Position numbers and translations under genes: made by a program. This document shows, in pieces, positions 34,543 to 45,165 of a DNA stretch of 55,550 bases. The number at the start of each line of letters is the position of its first letter. Position 1 is the stretch's first letter. This DNA comes from an uncultured Burkholderiales bacterium (GTDB lineage: Bacteria; Pseudomonadota; Gammaproteobacteria; Burkholderiales; Burkholderiaceae_C): assembly GCA_903830725.1 (NCBI GenBank), contig CAIKVH010000039.1, positions 1 to 55,550 of the forward strand, written 5' to 3'. The notes under the pieces were generated by a model, which did no database searches, was not told the origin of the DNA, and saw nothing but the letters and a program-made list of their open reading frames with translations.

Positions 34543-35583
34543 GTGTCCATTTTGTCTGCCTCCTCGCAACGAACAGCCCTTGATTCTGCTCTCATGTCTA
34601 ATTACAAAGATCGCTCTATGCCAACTCCCCCCTCACCCAGGATGACCCGTTACGGAACTTTTTTTGACAAGGCGTTTGGGCTAATTGCCTTTTTGTGTGT
34701 CTGCGTCACATTAACAGTGCTGTTCGGAATTTTGCTCTCCCTCGTGGTAGGTGCATGGCCTGCCATCACTCATTTTGGGATTGGATTTTTGACCAGTATG
34801 GTTTGGGATCCTGTAAAACAAGAGTTCGGTGGTCTGGTAATGATTTACGGAACCATTGCGACCTCTTTGATTGCGCTTTTGGTTGCGGTACCCGTGAGTT
34901 TTGGAATTGCAATCTTTTTAACTGAGCTATCTCCCGCTTGGCTTAAAAGACCTCTTGGAACTGCCATTGAGCTCTTGGCTGCAATTCCTTCCATTGTTTA
35001 CGGCATGTGGGGACTTCTTGTATTTAGTCCCATATTGGCGACGTATGTTCAGTTGCCCTTGCAAAAATTATTAAAAGGTGTACCTTTGTTAGGCTCTTTG
35101 GTGAGCGGTCCACCCGTTGGTATCGGAATTTTGTCCGCTGGAATAATTTTGGCGATCATGATTATCCCCTTTATATCCTCCGTGATTAGGGATGTATTTG
35201 AGGTGACGCCGCCTTTGCTTAAAGAGTCTGCTTATGGATTGGGTGCTACGACCTGGGAGGTCGTGAGCAAAGTGGTGCTACCTTACACCAAAGCAGGTGT
35301 AGTAGGGGGCATCATGCTAGGTCTTGGGCGGGCTTTGGGGGAGACGATGGCGGTCACGTTTGTGATCGGGAACATTAACCAACTCTCCTCACTGAGCCTT
35401 TTCTCTGCTGCAAATAGTATTACATCCGTCTTGGCCAGTGAGTTTGCCGAGGCATCTGAGGGGCTGCACAAGGCGTCTCTCATCTATTTGGGTTTGGTAC
35501 TGTTTTTTATCACTTTTGTTGTGTTGTCGCTTTCCAAGTTCATGTTAGCTCAGTTGCGTAAAAGTGAGGGGACAAAATCATGA
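34543..35583 (+). CDS. pstC: Phosphate ABC transporter permease PstC
   Basis: This 346-residue inner-membrane protein has about six helices and forms the channel with PstA. The N-terminal cytoplasmic segment of about 40 residues precedes the first helix ([20 protein letters not shown]). The permease EAA loop reads [19 protein letters not shown], followed by [19 protein letters not shown], a PstC signature. Translation starts at GTG with AAGGA nine bases upstream; ATG codons further in would remove part of the N-terminal segment. The last four bases overlap pstA. Confidence 0.95.
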   Translation: MSILSASSQRTALDSALMSNYKDRSMPTPPSPRMTRYGTFFDKAFGLIAFLCVCVTLTVLFGILLSLVVGAWPAITHFGIGFLTSMVWDPVKQEFGGLVMIYGTIATSLIALLVAVPVSFGIAIFLTELSPAWLKRPLGTAIELLAAIPSIVYGMWGLLVFSPILATYVQLPLQKLLKGVPLLGSLVSGPPVGIGILSAGIILAIMIIPFISSVIRDVFEVTPPLLKESAYGLGATTWEVVSKVVLPYTKAGVVGGIMLGLGRALGETMAVTFVIGNINQLSSLSLFSAANSITSVLASEFAEASEGLHKASLIYLGLVLFFITFVVLSLSKFMLAQLRKSEGTKS

Positions 35584-36452
35584 CCCAAGAAGATTTAATG
35601 AATGATCCCAAATATCAAAAATTTTTAGTTCGCAATAGAGTCAACCAAGCAGCATTGATCCTGTCTGTAGCAGCCATGATATTCGGTCTGATCTGGTTGA
35701 TTTGGATTTTGTACGAAACATTGGTGTTGGGTTTCGGTGGTCTCAGCTTTGCAACCCTTACGCAAGATACCCCTAACCCCGGCGAACCGGGGGGAGGACT
35801 TGCTAACGCTATTTTCGGATCGTTCCTGATGGTCTCCATCGCCACGCTGATTGGAACCCCAATTGGAATCATGGCTGGTATCTACCTAGCTGAGTACAAC
35901 CCCAAAGGCACCCTGTCTGTTGTGACTCGTTTTGTCAACGATATTTTGCTCTCAGCACCATCCATTGTGATTGGTCTTTTTGTTTATAACATGCTGCTTT
36001 TTGCTCATTTCAAAGCCTTCTCAGGATGGGCGGGATCCATTGCACTTGCACTGATAGTGATACCCGTTGTCATCAGAACAACTGAGAATATGCTGTCGCT
36101 TGTTCCCCCGGGACTTCGTGAGGCCGCATACGCCTTGGGTACACCCAAGTGGAAAGTAATACTAAGCATCACCCTGCGCTCAGCTCAGGCAGGAGTTGTC
36201 ACGGGCGTCTTACTAGCCGTTGCTCGCATATCTGGTGAGACAGCACCGCTTTTGTTAACTGCCTTAAGCAACCAATTCTGGTCCACTGATCTGAGTTCAC
36301 CAATGGCCAGTTTACCTGTCACCATCTTCAAATTTGCAATGAGCCCTCACGATAACTGGCAACAACTCGCTTGGGCTGGAGTTTTCTTGATCACTGTTGC
36401 AGTCTTGGGGTTGAACATATTGGCCCGCTCGATCACTGGCCAAAAGAGCTGA
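35580..36452 (+). CDS. pstA: Phosphate ABC transporter permease PstA
   Basis: PstA is the second channel subunit of the phosphate importer, with 290 residues. The first helix is [20 protein letters not shown]. The family loop [20 protein letters not shown] follows. The EAA motif is [19 protein letters not shown], and [17 protein letters not shown] corresponds to the PstC signature. The start ATG overlaps the pstC stop (ATGA), indicating coupled translation. pstB follows after 22 bases. Confidence 0.96.
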   Translation: MTQEDLMNDPKYQKFLVRNRVNQAALILSVAAMIFGLIWLIWILYETLVLGFGGLSFATLTQDTPNPGEPGGGLANAIFGSFLMVSIATLIGTPIGIMAGIYLAEYNPKGTLSVVTRFVNDILLSAPSIVIGLFVYNMLLFAHFKAFSGWAGSIALALIVIPVVIRTTENMLSLVPPGLREAAYALGTPKWKVILSITLRSAQAGVVTGVLLAVARISGETAPLLLTALSNQFWSTDLSSPMASLPVTIFKFAMSPHDNWQQLAWAGVFLITVAVLGLNILARSITGQKS

Positions 36453-36474
36453 AACAATTTAAAGGGATACTGAT

Positions 36475-37248
36475 ATGGAAGTCGCAATCGCTAACAAAGC
36501 AAAAATAACAGTCAAGGATTTGAATTTTTACTACGGTAAATTTCACGCCCTTAAAAATATTAATTTGGAAATTCCTGAGAATCAGGTTACCGCGTTTATT
36601 GGTCCTTCGGGCTGCGGCAAATCTACTTTGTTGCGCACGTTTAACCGGATGTATGAACTTTACCCAGAGCAGCGCGCAGAGGGTTTAATTGAGCTTGATG
36701 GTGAGAATCTGTTGACCTCCCAGATGGATGTGTCACTGATTAGAGCAAAAGTAGGAATGGTTTTCCAAAAGCCGACTCCGTTTCCAATGTCAATTTATGA
36801 CAATATTGCATTTGGTGTGAAATTGTTTGAAAACTTAAACAACAACGATATGGACGACCGTGTAGAGTGGGCTCTCAAGAAAGCGGCGCTTTGGACTGAA
36901 GTCAAAGATAAATTAAACCAAAGCGGAAGTGGTCTCTCGGGAGGACAGCAGCAAAGGCTTTGTATTGCCCGAGGGATTGCAATTAAGCCAGAGGTTTTGT
37001 TGTTGGATGAGCCTTGTTCTGCACTTGACCCTATCTCAACTGCTAAGGTTGAGGAGTTGATTATCGAACTCAAACAAGACTATACAGTTGTGATAGTGAC
37101 CCACAACATGCAGCAAGCTGCAAGGTGCAGTGACTTTACCGCTTATATGTATTTGGGAGACTTGGTTGAGTTTGGCCCAACCGAGCAACTCTTTTTTAAA
37201 CCGCAGCGCAAAGAAACTGAAGACTACATTACAGGTCGTTTTGGTTGA
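36475..37248 (+). CDS. pstB: Phosphate ABC transporter ATPase PstB
   Basis: PstB is the ATP-hydrolysing subunit, 257 residues long. It has Walker [18 protein letters not shown], the Q-loop in [17 protein letters not shown] with the PstB-specific [12 protein letters not shown], the signature [16 protein letters not shown], Walker [14 protein letters not shown] and the switch His in [11 protein letters not shown] ribosome binding site AAAGGGA precedes the ATG. Confidence 0.98.
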   Translation: MEVAIANKAKITVKDLNFYYGKFHALKNINLEIPENQVTAFIGPSGCGKSTLLRTFNRMYELYPEQRAEGLIELDGENLLTSQMDVSLIRAKVGMVFQKPTPFPMSIYDNIAFGVKLFENLNNNDMDDRVEWALKKAALWTEVKDKLNQSGSGLSGGQQQRLCIARGIAIKPEVLLLDEPCSALDPISTAKVEELIIELKQDYTVVIVTHNMQQAARCSDFTAYMYLGDLVEFGPTEQLFFKPQRKETEDYITGRFG

Positions 37249-37321
37249 TCTAACTAACACACGCGTATTTATTTAGCAGTTTTACATAAAGTATTTTCAA
37301 GTTATTTAATAAGGATACGAA

Positions 37322-38023
37322 ATGCCAGATAAACATTTATCTACCCAATTCGATAGTGAGATCAATGATGTTTGCTCACGCGTGATGGAAATGGGGGGCT
37401 TGGTTGAGTCGCAAATCAGACAATCCGTTTACTCTCTCACCCAGTTAAGCACCGATGTGACCGATCAAGTCAGTGAGGCTGAAGACCGAGTGAACACTAT
37501 GGAGGTTGAGATTGACAGAGAACTCGCCTCTATTATTGGGCGACGTCAACCCACGGCCAGGGATTTGAGGCTTTTAATGGCAATCTCCAAAATCACTGCC
37601 AACTTAGAGCGAACAGGAGATGAGGCCCAAAAAATTGCCAAAATGGTCAGATCCATTATTGACGGTGGGGCACCTCGTAAACTGCCCTCCTCAGAGTTAA
37701 GACTGGCAACAGAGATGGCAAGCAGTCAACTTCGCAAAGCCCTCGATGGCTTTGCAAGGCTAGATATCATCTCTGCTGTAACTATTTTGAAAGAAGATGA
37801 CTTGATTGATAAAGAGTTTGACGGCTTTGTAAGAAAGTTAATCACTTACATGATGGAGGATCCAAGAACAATATCAGCAAGTTTGGACTTGTTATTTATA
37901 GCTAAAGCGATTGAGCGTATTGGTGACCATGCCAAGAACATCGCAGAGTGCATTATCTATATTGTGAAAGGCGCTGATATCAGGCATACCTCAATTGAGG
38001 AGATCGAATCATCAGTGCTTTGA
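37322..38023 (+). CDS. phoU: Phosphate signalling regulator PhoU
   Basis: PhoU links the Pst transporter to PhoR and represses the Pho response when phosphate is plentiful. The 233-residue protein consists of two similar three-helix bundles. The metal-cluster motifs are visible as E-x3-D pairs: DEAQKIAKM in the first repeat and the matching IERIGDHAKNIAE in the second. The opening HLSTQFDSEINDVCSRVMEM is typical. It follows pstB after 73 bases in the same operon. Confidence 0.96.
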   Translation: MPDKHLSTQFDSEINDVCSRVMEMGGLVESQIRQSVYSLTQLSTDVTDQVSEAEDRVNTMEVEIDRELASIIGRRQPTARDLRLLMAISKITANLERTGDEAQKIAKMVRSIIDGGAPRKLPSSELRLATEMASSQLRKALDGFARLDIISAVTILKEDDLIDKEFDGFVRKLITYMMEDPRTISASLDLLFIAKAIERIGDHAKNIAECIIYIVKGADIRHTSIEEIESSVL

Positions 38024-38082
38024 TGTATTTTTTGAATTGCGAGAAATAATTTAAAAATAAGAGTTCTAACTGAAAACTGAAT

Positions 38083-38784
38083 ATGCGTTCACATTTGCCA
38101 AGAGTATTAATTGTCGAAGACGAGAAATCTATTGCTGAGTTAATCTCTGTCAATTTGCGTCACAACGGATTTACACCCATTTGGTCTGAGGACGGTGAGT
38201 CTGCTCAGCGAGAAATAGACTCTGTTTTGCCTGATGTTATTTTGTTGGATTGGATGCTGCCCGGACAAAGCGGTGTCGCTTTAGCCAAGAAATGGCGGGC
38301 AGATCCAAGAATCAAATCTGTCCCAATTTTGATGCTCACAGCCAGAGGCGACGAGAGTGACAAAGTGATGGGTTTGGACGCCGGGGCAGACGATTACATC
38401 ACCAAGCCCTTTTCAACTCAGGAGTTATTGGCCCGAATTAGGGCGGTACTAAGAAGAAGAGCGCCGGAACAAGTAGCAGAGAGCGTAACAGTCGGAGCGC
38501 TTAGCTTGGACGGTGCGGCATACCGCGTGACTTTTGCTGGGCAAACCCTTAAAATGGGTCCCACTGAGTTCAAGCTATTAAGTTTTTTTATGCACCACAC
38601 AGAGCGCGTTCACTCCCGGTCACAACTCCTTGACAAGGTCTGGGGAGACCATGTGTTTATTGAAGAGCGCACTGTAGATGTTCACGTTAAACGCCTTCGA
38701 GAGGCCTTAGGGGATGCAGGCTCCATGATTGAGACTGTGAGAGGTGCGGGTTACCGGTTAACGGTCAACGCGCATGCGGTTTAG
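38083..38784 (+). CDS. phoB: Phosphate-response regulator PhoB
   Basis: PhoB is an OmpR-type response regulator that binds PHO boxes when phosphorylated. The 233-residue protein has a receiver domain (~1-125) with the acidic pocket in VLIVEDEKS, the phospho-acceptor Asp in DVILLDWMLPGQSG, and the Thr and Lys in LMLTARGDE and DDYITKPFS. A C-terminal winged-helix domain (~135-233) contains LLDKVWGDHVFIEERTVDVH. It should act on the two PHO boxes seen in this window. phoR follows after two bases. Confidence 0.97.
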   Translation: MRSHLPRVLIVEDEKSIAELISVNLRHNGFTPIWSEDGESAQREIDSVLPDVILLDWMLPGQSGVALAKKWRADPRIKSVPILMLTARGDESDKVMGLDAGADDYITKPFSTQELLARIRAVLRRRAPEQVAESVTVGALSLDGAAYRVTFAGQTLKMGPTEFKLLSFFMHHTERVHSRSQLLDKVWGDHVFIEERTVDVHVKRLREALGDAGSMIETVRGAGYRLTVNAHAV

Positions 38785-38786
38785 AG

Positions 38787-40115
38787 ATGTTCGGGCAAGT
38801 ATTTAAACTTATCCTCCTTCTTTTCCTTGGATCACTGATAGGAAGCCAAATTGGCGATAACCCTCAGCGGGGCGCGTTCGGCGGTGTCTTATTCTTTGCA
38901 ATCGGGTGGGCCATCTTTGAGCAATACAAACGAAATCGGCTCTTGAAGTGGCTTCAAAATGAAGACTTTCAAAATCGCCCGAGCAGGGTGGGCGACTTAG
39001 GTGCAGTTGTCGATAAGGTGGTACGACTCAATAGGCGACAGCTCCAAGAAAACCAGCAGAGCAGCCAAAGATTAGACGATTTTTTATCTGCGATTCAAGC
39101 CTCGCCCAACGGTGTTTTATTGCTCGATGATCAGCTGCGAATTGAATGGTGCAACCAAACAGCGGCCAATCATTTGGGCATCAGCATGGGCAAAGACGTC
39201 CTTCAGTTGATTGGTAATTTGGTTAGAGATCCCTTGTTTAGTCAATATCTTAGGGAAGAGCGTGTGGGTGAAGAGGTCGTTATCCTAGCACCTGGAAGTA
39301 GACCGGAAAGCACCAAAAAAATATCTTTGCAACTATTTCGCTACGGTGATGGGCGTCGCTTACTCCTGTCCCGTGACATCACCCAAATCGAGCAAGCTGA
39401 GGTGATGAGAAGAGACTTTGTTGCAAACGTATCGCATGAAATTAGAACCCCTTTAACTGTATTAGCGGGATTTATAGAGACTCTTCTTACCCTAAACGTG
39501 ACGGAGGAGGAACGAAGAGGCTATTTGGAGCTTATGTCCCAACAGTCCATGCGAATGCAGACACTGGTAAACGATTTGCTGACTCTTTCTAAACTAGAAG
39601 GCTCACCCGTTCCAAGTAAGAGTGAGTGGACGTCCTTGATGGTCCTGTGGACTCAGTGCGAGCAAGAGGCCAAGTCACTTTCTAATTTACTTTACCCTCA
39701 TAACCCTCAAAGCATAACCTGTGAGATTGGTGACTCAGTAAAGGAACTTGATTTTTCAGGCTCCAGAAATGAATTGCTAAGTGCGATGACTAATTTGGTA
39801 AGTAATGCTGTGCGCTATACCCCCGAGGCTGGGGCAATCGCCGTTAAACTAAATCTACTAGATAGCGGGGTATTGGAGTTTAAGGTTGAGGACTCAGGCC
39901 CTGGAATAGCACCCGAACATATTCCTCGCTTGACAGAGCGGTTCTACAGAGTAGACCGCAGCAGATCTCGGGAGAGTGGCGGGACGGGGCTTGGACTTGC
40001 TATTGTGAAGCACGTTGCACAAAGGCACGATGCACAACTCTCTATTACAAGTCAACTCGGCAAGGGCTCTTGTTTTGCTCTGAGAATTCCTGCTGAACGT
40101 TTGCGCAAAGTTTAA
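38787..40115 (+). CDS. phoR: Phosphate-sensing histidine kinase PhoR
   Basis: PhoR phosphorylates or dephosphorylates PhoB according to Pst/PhoU status. The 442-residue protein has two short N-terminal membrane segments (LILLLFLGSLIGSQIG; GVLFFAIGWAIFEQY) with almost no periplasmic loop. A PAS domain (~95-200, SPNGVLLLDDQLRIEWCN) follows. The phospho-His box is FVANVSHEIRTPLTVLAGF (~212-230). The ATPase domain has the N box LLSAMTNLVSNAVRYTP, the G1 box VEDSGPGIAPEH and the G2 box GGTGLGLAIVKH. It is the last gene of the operon. Confidence 0.97.
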   Translation: MFGQVFKLILLLFLGSLIGSQIGDNPQRGAFGGVLFFAIGWAIFEQYKRNRLLKWLQNEDFQNRPSRVGDLGAVVDKVVRLNRRQLQENQQSSQRLDDFLSAIQASPNGVLLLDDQLRIEWCNQTAANHLGISMGKDVLQLIGNLVRDPLFSQYLREERVGEEVVILAPGSRPESTKKISLQLFRYGDGRRLLLSRDITQIEQAEVMRRDFVANVSHEIRTPLTVLAGFIETLLTLNVTEEERRGYLELMSQQSMRMQTLVNDLLTLSKLEGSPVPSKSEWTSLMVLWTQCEQEAKSLSNLLYPHNPQSITCEIGDSVKELDFSGSRNELLSAMTNLVSNAVRYTPEAGAIAVKLNLLDSGVLEFKVEDSGPGIAPEHIPRLTERFYRVDRSRSRESGGTGLGLAIVKHVAQRHDAQLSITSQLGKGSCFALRIPAERLRKV

Positions 40116-40204
40116 CTTCTTCTCCTAGCTATCAATAACAGGTAGTAAATTGATACCGCAATTTTTGCTGCACTCGATCGGTGTGAATGTCCAGTATTTA
40201 AATA

Positions 40205-41623
40205 TTAACTTTGATTGGCTAAGCGCGAGTTCTTTCTCTGTGCTTGCAATACGAGTGCTATAAGCAGCGTAGCGCTACACATTAAGGCTGTGCTTGATCC
40301 AATCCAAAAGGCCTTGGGACTCATTAGTGCGGGTATAGACCCAACGCCGTTGTAGGCCAAATTAAATCCACCGTATAGTCCAACTCCCCAAAGCATGACG
40401 CTATAAATGAGCAGCGGTTTGAGAGTAATTTTGTAACATCTCAAAATAAAGAAACAAAGCACTTGCAGGGAGTCCCCTATATGGTAAAAGCACAGCCAAG
40501 TAAGCATATTTGAGGCAAGGTCTGCAACTTCGGGTGTGGGTGAATATACATTTGCAATTTGGCTCTTTAAAAGGGCTAGTATGCAAATGTTTATGATAGC
40601 CATAGCTATGACGTTTTGAAATCCAATTTGTATAGCTTTATGAGATGACTCCTTCCTGCCCGCCCCAATCCAGTAACTCACCCGAGCACTGGTTGCAATC
40701 GATAGGGAGAGTGGAACCATATACATGAGAGCAGCCAAGTTAGCCACGATTTGGTGGCTTGCAGAAGCCTGAGTTCCCATGCGTGCAATGAAAAAAGCCA
40801 TGAGTGTGAAAGAGCTCACCTCAACAGTGATGCTTAGTGCGTTAGGCACTCCCAGTTTTGCCAAAGCCCAGAGCTCTTCCCAGTCGATACGCTCCATTCG
40901 AGACCATATTTTGTAGGGATGATAGATGGCCTGCGTTTTAAGAAGGATGATCGACAAGACCATCATCAAGTAATTAACAACTAAAGTTGCAAGTGCGCAT
41001 CCAACAACCCCTAGTCCCTCAAATCCTAGCGCACCGAAGGTGAATAATATGGATAGCGGAATTTTTGCGCAAAGAGCGGCAATTTGTACCCACGTAACCA
41101 GTTGAGGTCGACCAAGGCTTTGGTTTAGCGTACTAAACATCCTGAAAAATAAGGCCGGGGGGAGGGCAACGGCTAAGACGGATAAGTAGGACTGCGCTTC
41201 AACTCTTAAGGTGAGTGGGACTTGAGTACGCTCAAAAATAAAGTGCGGAGAAAGTAGCGCAACAACACCCACCAAACTTGTCAGCAAGCAAAGGTATAAG
41301 GACTGGCGAAAGGTTGCACCAAGAGCGTGTGCTTTACCAGCGCCTCTTAATTCGGCGAGAGCCGGTAAGAGCGCTTGCAACACACCCATCAAGGCTACAA
41401 ATACGGTAATATAAAAAGCTGATCCAATAGACAAAGTCGCCAAGGCGTGCTCGCTGAACCGACCAGCAACGATGGTGTCAGTAATGCCAAAACTCATCAC
41501 AGCAATCTGACCCACCCAGACAGTTAGGCCGTGGTTAAAAATTACCTTACGCTCAGAGACGGCTTTGAAGGGGACAATGCTTTGATGTGAGGCTTTTTCA
41601 CTCAACTCAGGTGTCTTGGACAT
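40205..41623 (-). CDS. MATE-family multidrug/solute exporter
   Basis: This 472-residue protein has about twelve transmembrane helices and resembles the NorM/DinF branch of MATE cation-coupled exporters. Visible family features are the first helix region VWVGQIAVMSFGITDTIVAG and the second-half repeat NALSITVEVSSFTLMAFFIARMGTQASASH. The two halves are related. Substrate unknown. It starts nine bases after the stop of a membrane glycosyltransferase-like gene, so the two are probably co-transcribed, which leaves room for a role in glycan-linked export. Confidence 0.88.
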   Translation of the reverse strand: MSKTPELSEKASHQSIVPFKAVSERKVIFNHGLTVWVGQIAVMSFGITDTIVAGRFSEHALATLSIGSAFYITVFVALMGVLQALLPALAELRGAGKAHALGATFRQSLYLCLLTSLVGVVALLSPHFIFERTQVPLTLRVEAQSYLSVLAVALPPALFFRMFSTLNQSLGRPQLVTWVQIAALCAKIPLSILFTFGALGFEGLGVVGCALATLVVNYLMMVLSIILLKTQAIYHPYKIWSRMERIDWEELWALAKLGVPNALSITVEVSSFTLMAFFIARMGTQASASHQIVANLAALMYMVPLSLSIATSARVSYWIGAGRKESSHKAIQIGFQNVIAMAIINICILALLKSQIANVYSPTPEVADLASNMLTWLCFYHIGDSLQVLCFFILRCYKITLKPLLIYSVMLWGVGLYGGFNLAYNGVGSIPALMSPKAFWIGSSTALMCSATLLIALVLQAQRKNSRLANQS

Positions 41624-41632
41624 AGACTGATA

Positions 41633-43408
41633 TTATGGGTTATGCCGAAATATCACTAGATCTTCATCTGGATCAGAAGGTTTTCTGAGTACTTTAAGCA
41701 CATTCCAATTCCCGGCTTGGTGCTTACTAATGATGCTTTGTATCTCTGCGCGGTGTTCGCCGCTGACAATTAACCATGCACACTCGGGGGATGTACTGGA
41801 GTTGGAGTTACCGTGCACTTGTGCCAATACTGCGTTTAATAGTTGGTCACTCTTTTGGAAATCTACCAACAGTAGATTTGCATGGTATTTGAGGGCGGTG
41901 GTTTGTGGACGGGTGAGCTTCCAAGAGTAAACGCATGATGGGTTTCCCACTGTGCTTTGCACGCTACGGGTCAAGGCAACGTAGCTGCGCCCATAGTCGA
42001 CCGGCGGTAGCCAAAGGCTCATCACCAAGAACCAACAAAGTGCAGCACCACCAGCTGGCAAAATCAGCGTTTTCCAAAGTGCAGTTGGATTGCGACCTAC
42101 TCGCCAGTGAACGATAAACCCCCAAGTGAAAGTAGCAATTAGCGCTAAGATAAAAGTCTCGAAATAGAAATGGGGCACAAAGCCAGGTATCAATCGGGCA
42201 ACATTTTTAGCGGGTTGCTCGGGCCATCCCGTTTGGTAGGCAATCCAAATCACCCATATTACAAATGCACAAGCACTAAAGAGTAGTAGGGTGAACCAAT
42301 CGATCAAGGCTTTCACGCCGCGTGTGAGAGTTGGCAAGGAGAATGTAGCGAGCACAGCCATTGCGGGCAGAGCCAATAAAAGAGTGCGTTCTTGTGAATA
42401 GGTAAGAAAAGCAGCAATGCTGATCACTAATACTTGAGTGAGCGGAATAATGAGGTGGCGACTCCAGTGCGCACTTGCCCATTGATTGCGCCAGCGCCAA
42501 AGTGTCCAAAGCGAGAGAGGCCAGACTGGCCAGCAAAACCAGATCCAAAGCCGGCCAAGACTCGGTAACTCATCCCAGGTCCGGGCCAGTGGCACGAGTC
42601 GCCACTGCCATAAAGATAGCAAGTGACTCATCACAGCAACCCCCAAGCACATGACCAATAGCGTAAAACTGTGTTGCTTACTGCTCTCTGAGTCCTTATC
42701 GAGTGCGCAGGTGGTTGCACCGCAAATCCCTAAAATAACGCTTAAGCTAGGCGCACCCATTAAGCTGAGCCCAAATAGTCCGAAAGCCAATATGACCTGT
42801 GCCTTGATGGGTTGAATGGCTATCATGGAAAAGCCGAGCATGACCAAACTTACCATGCCTAATTGGGCAACTGTAGGGGTTATTTCATGGCTAAGTTGCG
42901 CTAATCCAAGGGTTGCAAGCAATGCGAGAACACTCGCATCAGCTAAGGCAAGAGCGTAGTCCTCGGATTTGGCTTGGCCTCCAAATGCGAACTGAACAGG
43001 CTTAGCCTGCGGGCTCAAGGCCAGATAATAGACACTGTGCCACGTGCAAAGCAATGTGAGAGCTACGAAAAGAATGGAAGGGATGCGGGCTGCAGTGTCA
43101 GCCTCTAAGAAGTGAAGTTGGTTTGAGAAAAATGCAATGGACCACGCACCTACTGAGTAACTGAGTGTGCTATCAATCTCGGGTAATAAGCCTCCAAGTG
43201 AGGGGGTGATTCTCAGCCATGTCCAAGGGCTAAGTCCAGAGTGAGTTAACTCAAGCATGTAGCCAAACGCAGTAATGTCAGCAGCCTTCCAAGGCGCACG
43301 GCCCAAATAGCCGGACAGAACGTAGAGCGCACTGAGAGCAAGCATTGCCCAAAGCGGCAATCTTCTAACTGCGTACTGAGGAACGATGGCGGGGGTGGGC
43401 GTATTCAC
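41633..43408 (-). CDS. Polytopic membrane protein, glycosyltransferase 39 (ArnT/PMT)-like
   Basis: This 591-residue protein has about ten to twelve helices (MLALSALYVLSGYLG; VLALLATLGLAQL; LLALPAMAVLATFSLP and others). A first periplasmic loop GRAPWKAADITAFGYMLEL resembles the position of the catalytic acidic motif in GT39 enzymes. A soluble C-terminal domain of about 120 residues contains YVALTRSVQSTVGNPSCVYS and ends in VIFRHNP. GT39 proteins transfer sugars from polyprenyl-phosphate carriers to lipid A or proteins. The assignment is by topology and the first loop only. It lies between rpmE and a MATE exporter gene. Confidence 0.65.
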   Translation of the reverse strand: MNTPTPAIVPQYAVRRLPLWAMLALSALYVLSGYLGRAPWKAADITAFGYMLELTHSGLSPWTWLRITPSLGGLLPEIDSTLSYSVGAWSIAFFSNQLHFLEADTAARIPSILFVALTLLCTWHSVYYLALSPQAKPVQFAFGGQAKSEDYALALADASVLALLATLGLAQLSHEITPTVAQLGMVSLVMLGFSMIAIQPIKAQVILAFGLFGLSLMGAPSLSVILGICGATTCALDKDSESSKQHSFTLLVMCLGVAVMSHLLSLWQWRLVPLARTWDELPSLGRLWIWFCWPVWPLSLWTLWRWRNQWASAHWSRHLIIPLTQVLVISIAAFLTYSQERTLLLALPAMAVLATFSLPTLTRGVKALIDWFTLLLFSACAFVIWVIWIAYQTGWPEQPAKNVARLIPGFVPHFYFETFILALIATFTWGFIVHWRVGRNPTALWKTLILPAGGAALCWFLVMSLWLPPVDYGRSYVALTRSVQSTVGNPSCVYSWKLTRPQTTALKYHANLLLVDFQKSDQLLNAVLAQVHGNSNSSTSPECAWLIVSGEHRAEIQSIISKHQAGNWNVLKVLRKPSDPDEDLVIFRHNP

Positions 43409-43470
43409 AAGGCTACTTTAACATTAGAGCCGAACTTTAGTCTGTACACATAGGGAAAGAATGGACATTA

Positions 43471-43508
43471 AAAAAGGCAGCTACGGTGGTTACCCGTGCT
43501 GCCTTTTT
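43471..43508 (-). terminator. Bidirectional rho-independent terminator after rpmE
   Basis: AAAAAGGCAGC (43471-43481) pairs with GCTGCCTTTTT (43498-43508). An inner ACGG/CCGT stem lies in the 16-base loop. It has a T-run in either direction and lies 13 bases past the rpmE stop. Confidence 0.93.
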
Positions 43509-43521
43509 AGAGAGATCAGGC

Positions 43522-43779
43522 TTACTTAGCTGCTGTTTTACCGTATTTGTTACGGAAGCGCTCAACACGTCCACCCATTGTGTCCACAGATTTTTGTGTA
43601 CCAGTATAGAAGGGATGCGATTCACTAGAGGTATCTAATTTGAACAAAGGAAGTTCACGTCCATCGTCCATTTTTACAGTCTCTTTTGCACTCAAGCAAG
43701 AGCGAGTAACGAACTTAAAGCCGTTTGATAAGTCCACGAAACAAACTTCGCGGTATTCGGGATGGATGCCTTCTTTCAT
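43522..43779 (-). CDS. rpmE2: 50S ribosomal protein L31, type B
   Basis: This is an 85-residue L31. It opens [20 protein letters not shown] and ends with [20 protein letters not shown] and a basic tail. It lacks the zinc-binding CxxC pairs of the Zn-dependent form, as expected for the zinc-free type B paralogue, which in several bacteria replaces the zinc form under zinc limitation. AAGGA six bases before the ATG is a good ribosome binding site. It lies downstream of rho on the same strand and ends in a strong terminator. No Zur-box could be recognised in the short upstream gap. Confidence 0.95.
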   Translation of the reverse strand: MKEGIHPEYREVCFVDLSNGFKFVTRSCLSAKETVKMDDGRELPLFKLDTSSESHPFYTGTQKSVDTMGGRVERFRNKYGKTAAK

Positions 43780-43895
43780 TTTTAATCCTTAAATTTCAGG
43801 TGCGATAGCCACGACAGACCACTTCCATCGAACTTTTCGCGTAACTCGATATTATGCCACAGGAACGACCGGCTTTATAAACTTAAAGTATTAGT

Positions 43896-45158
43896 TTACC
43901 CGCCACGTCGCATCAAATCAAAGAAATCAACGTTGGTTTTTGTTGACTTCATGTTCTTAAGCATGAGCTCCATGGATTCGATCTCATCCATGTTGTAGAT
44001 CAATTGGCGAAGAATACGAGTTTTTTGGAGTATCTCAGGCGCAAACAAGAGCTCCTCCCGGCGTGTTCCGCTGCGGTTTAGTTGAATGGCTGGGAATACA
44101 CGTTTTTCATAAAGCCTGCGGTCCAAATGGATTTCACAATTGCCAGTGCCTTTAAATTCCTCAAATATCACCTCGTCCATACGACTACCGGTCTCAACCA
44201 AAGCGGTTGCAATGATGGTGAGCGAGCCACCTTCCTCAACCTTTCGGGCAGCCCCAAAAAAGCGTTTTGGTCTTTGCAGCGCATTAGCATCTACGCCTCC
44301 GGTCAGCACTTTGCCTGAGCTTGGTACGACGTTGTTGTAAGCTCTTGCTAAGCGAGTGATTGAGTCCAGCAAAATCACGACATCTTTTTTCAATTCAACA
44401 AGCCGTTTTGCTCGTTCAATAACCATTTCTGCAACGTGCACGTGTCTGGCAGCGGCTTCATCAAAAGTTGAAGCAATCACCTCACCTTTGACGCTTCGCT
44501 GCATCTCTGTAACCTCTTCTGGGCGCTCGTCAACGAGCAGAACCATCATGTGTGAATCAGGGTAATTTGCAGTGATTGCATGCGCAATATGCTGCATCAT
44601 CACAGTCTTTCCACTCTTGGGTGGAGCAACCAATAACGCACGCTGGCCCTTGCCAATGGGGGCAATAATGTCAATGATTCGTCCTGTAATGTTCTCGTCG
44701 CCCTTGATGTCTCTTTCTAAGCGCATGTGCTCCTTAGGAAATAAAGGCGTAAGGTTCTCAAACATGACTTTATGTTTGTTATTCTCAGGTAAATCACCAT
44801 TCACCTTATCTAGCTTGGTCAGGGCAAAGTATCGCTCGCCTTCCTTTGGAATTCGAACTTCGCCTTCAACCATATCGCCAGTGTGCAGATTAAATCGTCT
44901 TACTTGGCTTGGGCTGATGTATATGTCATCCGTGCTCGCGGTGTAGCTAGTATCTGGGCTCCTAAGGAATCCAAATCCATCGGGTAGTATTTCCAGTACG
45001 CCGTCTGCAAATACTTGTTCACCAGCGCGAGCTCTTTTCTTGATGATTGCAAACATCAGTTCTTGCTTGCGCATACGACCTGTATTTTCTATTTCAAGAT
45101 CGTCAGCTTGTTTGAGGACTTCAGACACGTGAAGTGCCTTGAGTTCGTTAAGATGCAT
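43896..45158 (-). CDS. rho: Transcription termination factor Rho
   Basis: Rho is a hexameric RNA helicase that terminates untranslated transcripts. The 420-residue protein has the N-terminal helical domain ([20 protein letters not shown]), the cold-shock-like RNA-binding domain with [13 protein letters not shown], Walker A in [16 protein letters not shown], Walker B in [17 protein letters not shown], and the Q/R-loop region [21 protein letters not shown] Shine-Dalgarno TTGGAG precedes the ATG. Its leader carries a C-rich, G-poor tract that could serve autoregulation. It follows trxA in the common trxA-rho order. Confidence 0.98.
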   Translation of the reverse strand: MHLNELKALHVSEVLKQADDLEIENTGRMRKQELMFAIIKKRARAGEQVFADGVLEILPDGFGFLRSPDTSYTASTDDIYISPSQVRRFNLHTGDMVEGEVRIPKEGERYFALTKLDKVNGDLPENNKHKVMFENLTPLFPKEHMRLERDIKGDENITGRIIDIIAPIGKGQRALLVAPPKSGKTVMMQHIAHAITANYPDSHMMVLLVDERPEEVTEMQRSVKGEVIASTFDEAAARHVHVAEMVIERAKRLVELKKDVVILLDSITRLARAYNNVVPSSGKVLTGGVDANALQRPKRFFGAARKVEEGGSLTIIATALVETGSRMDEVIFEEFKGTGNCEIHLDRRLYEKRVFPAIQLNRSGTRREELLFAPEILQKTRILRQLIYNMDEIESMELMLKNMKSTKTNVDFFDLMRRGG

Positions 45159-45165
45159 GTAAAGA

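Noticed and set aside
44572-44946. 124-codon open frame antisense to rho
   Set aside because: Fully contained in rho and without any recognisable domain.
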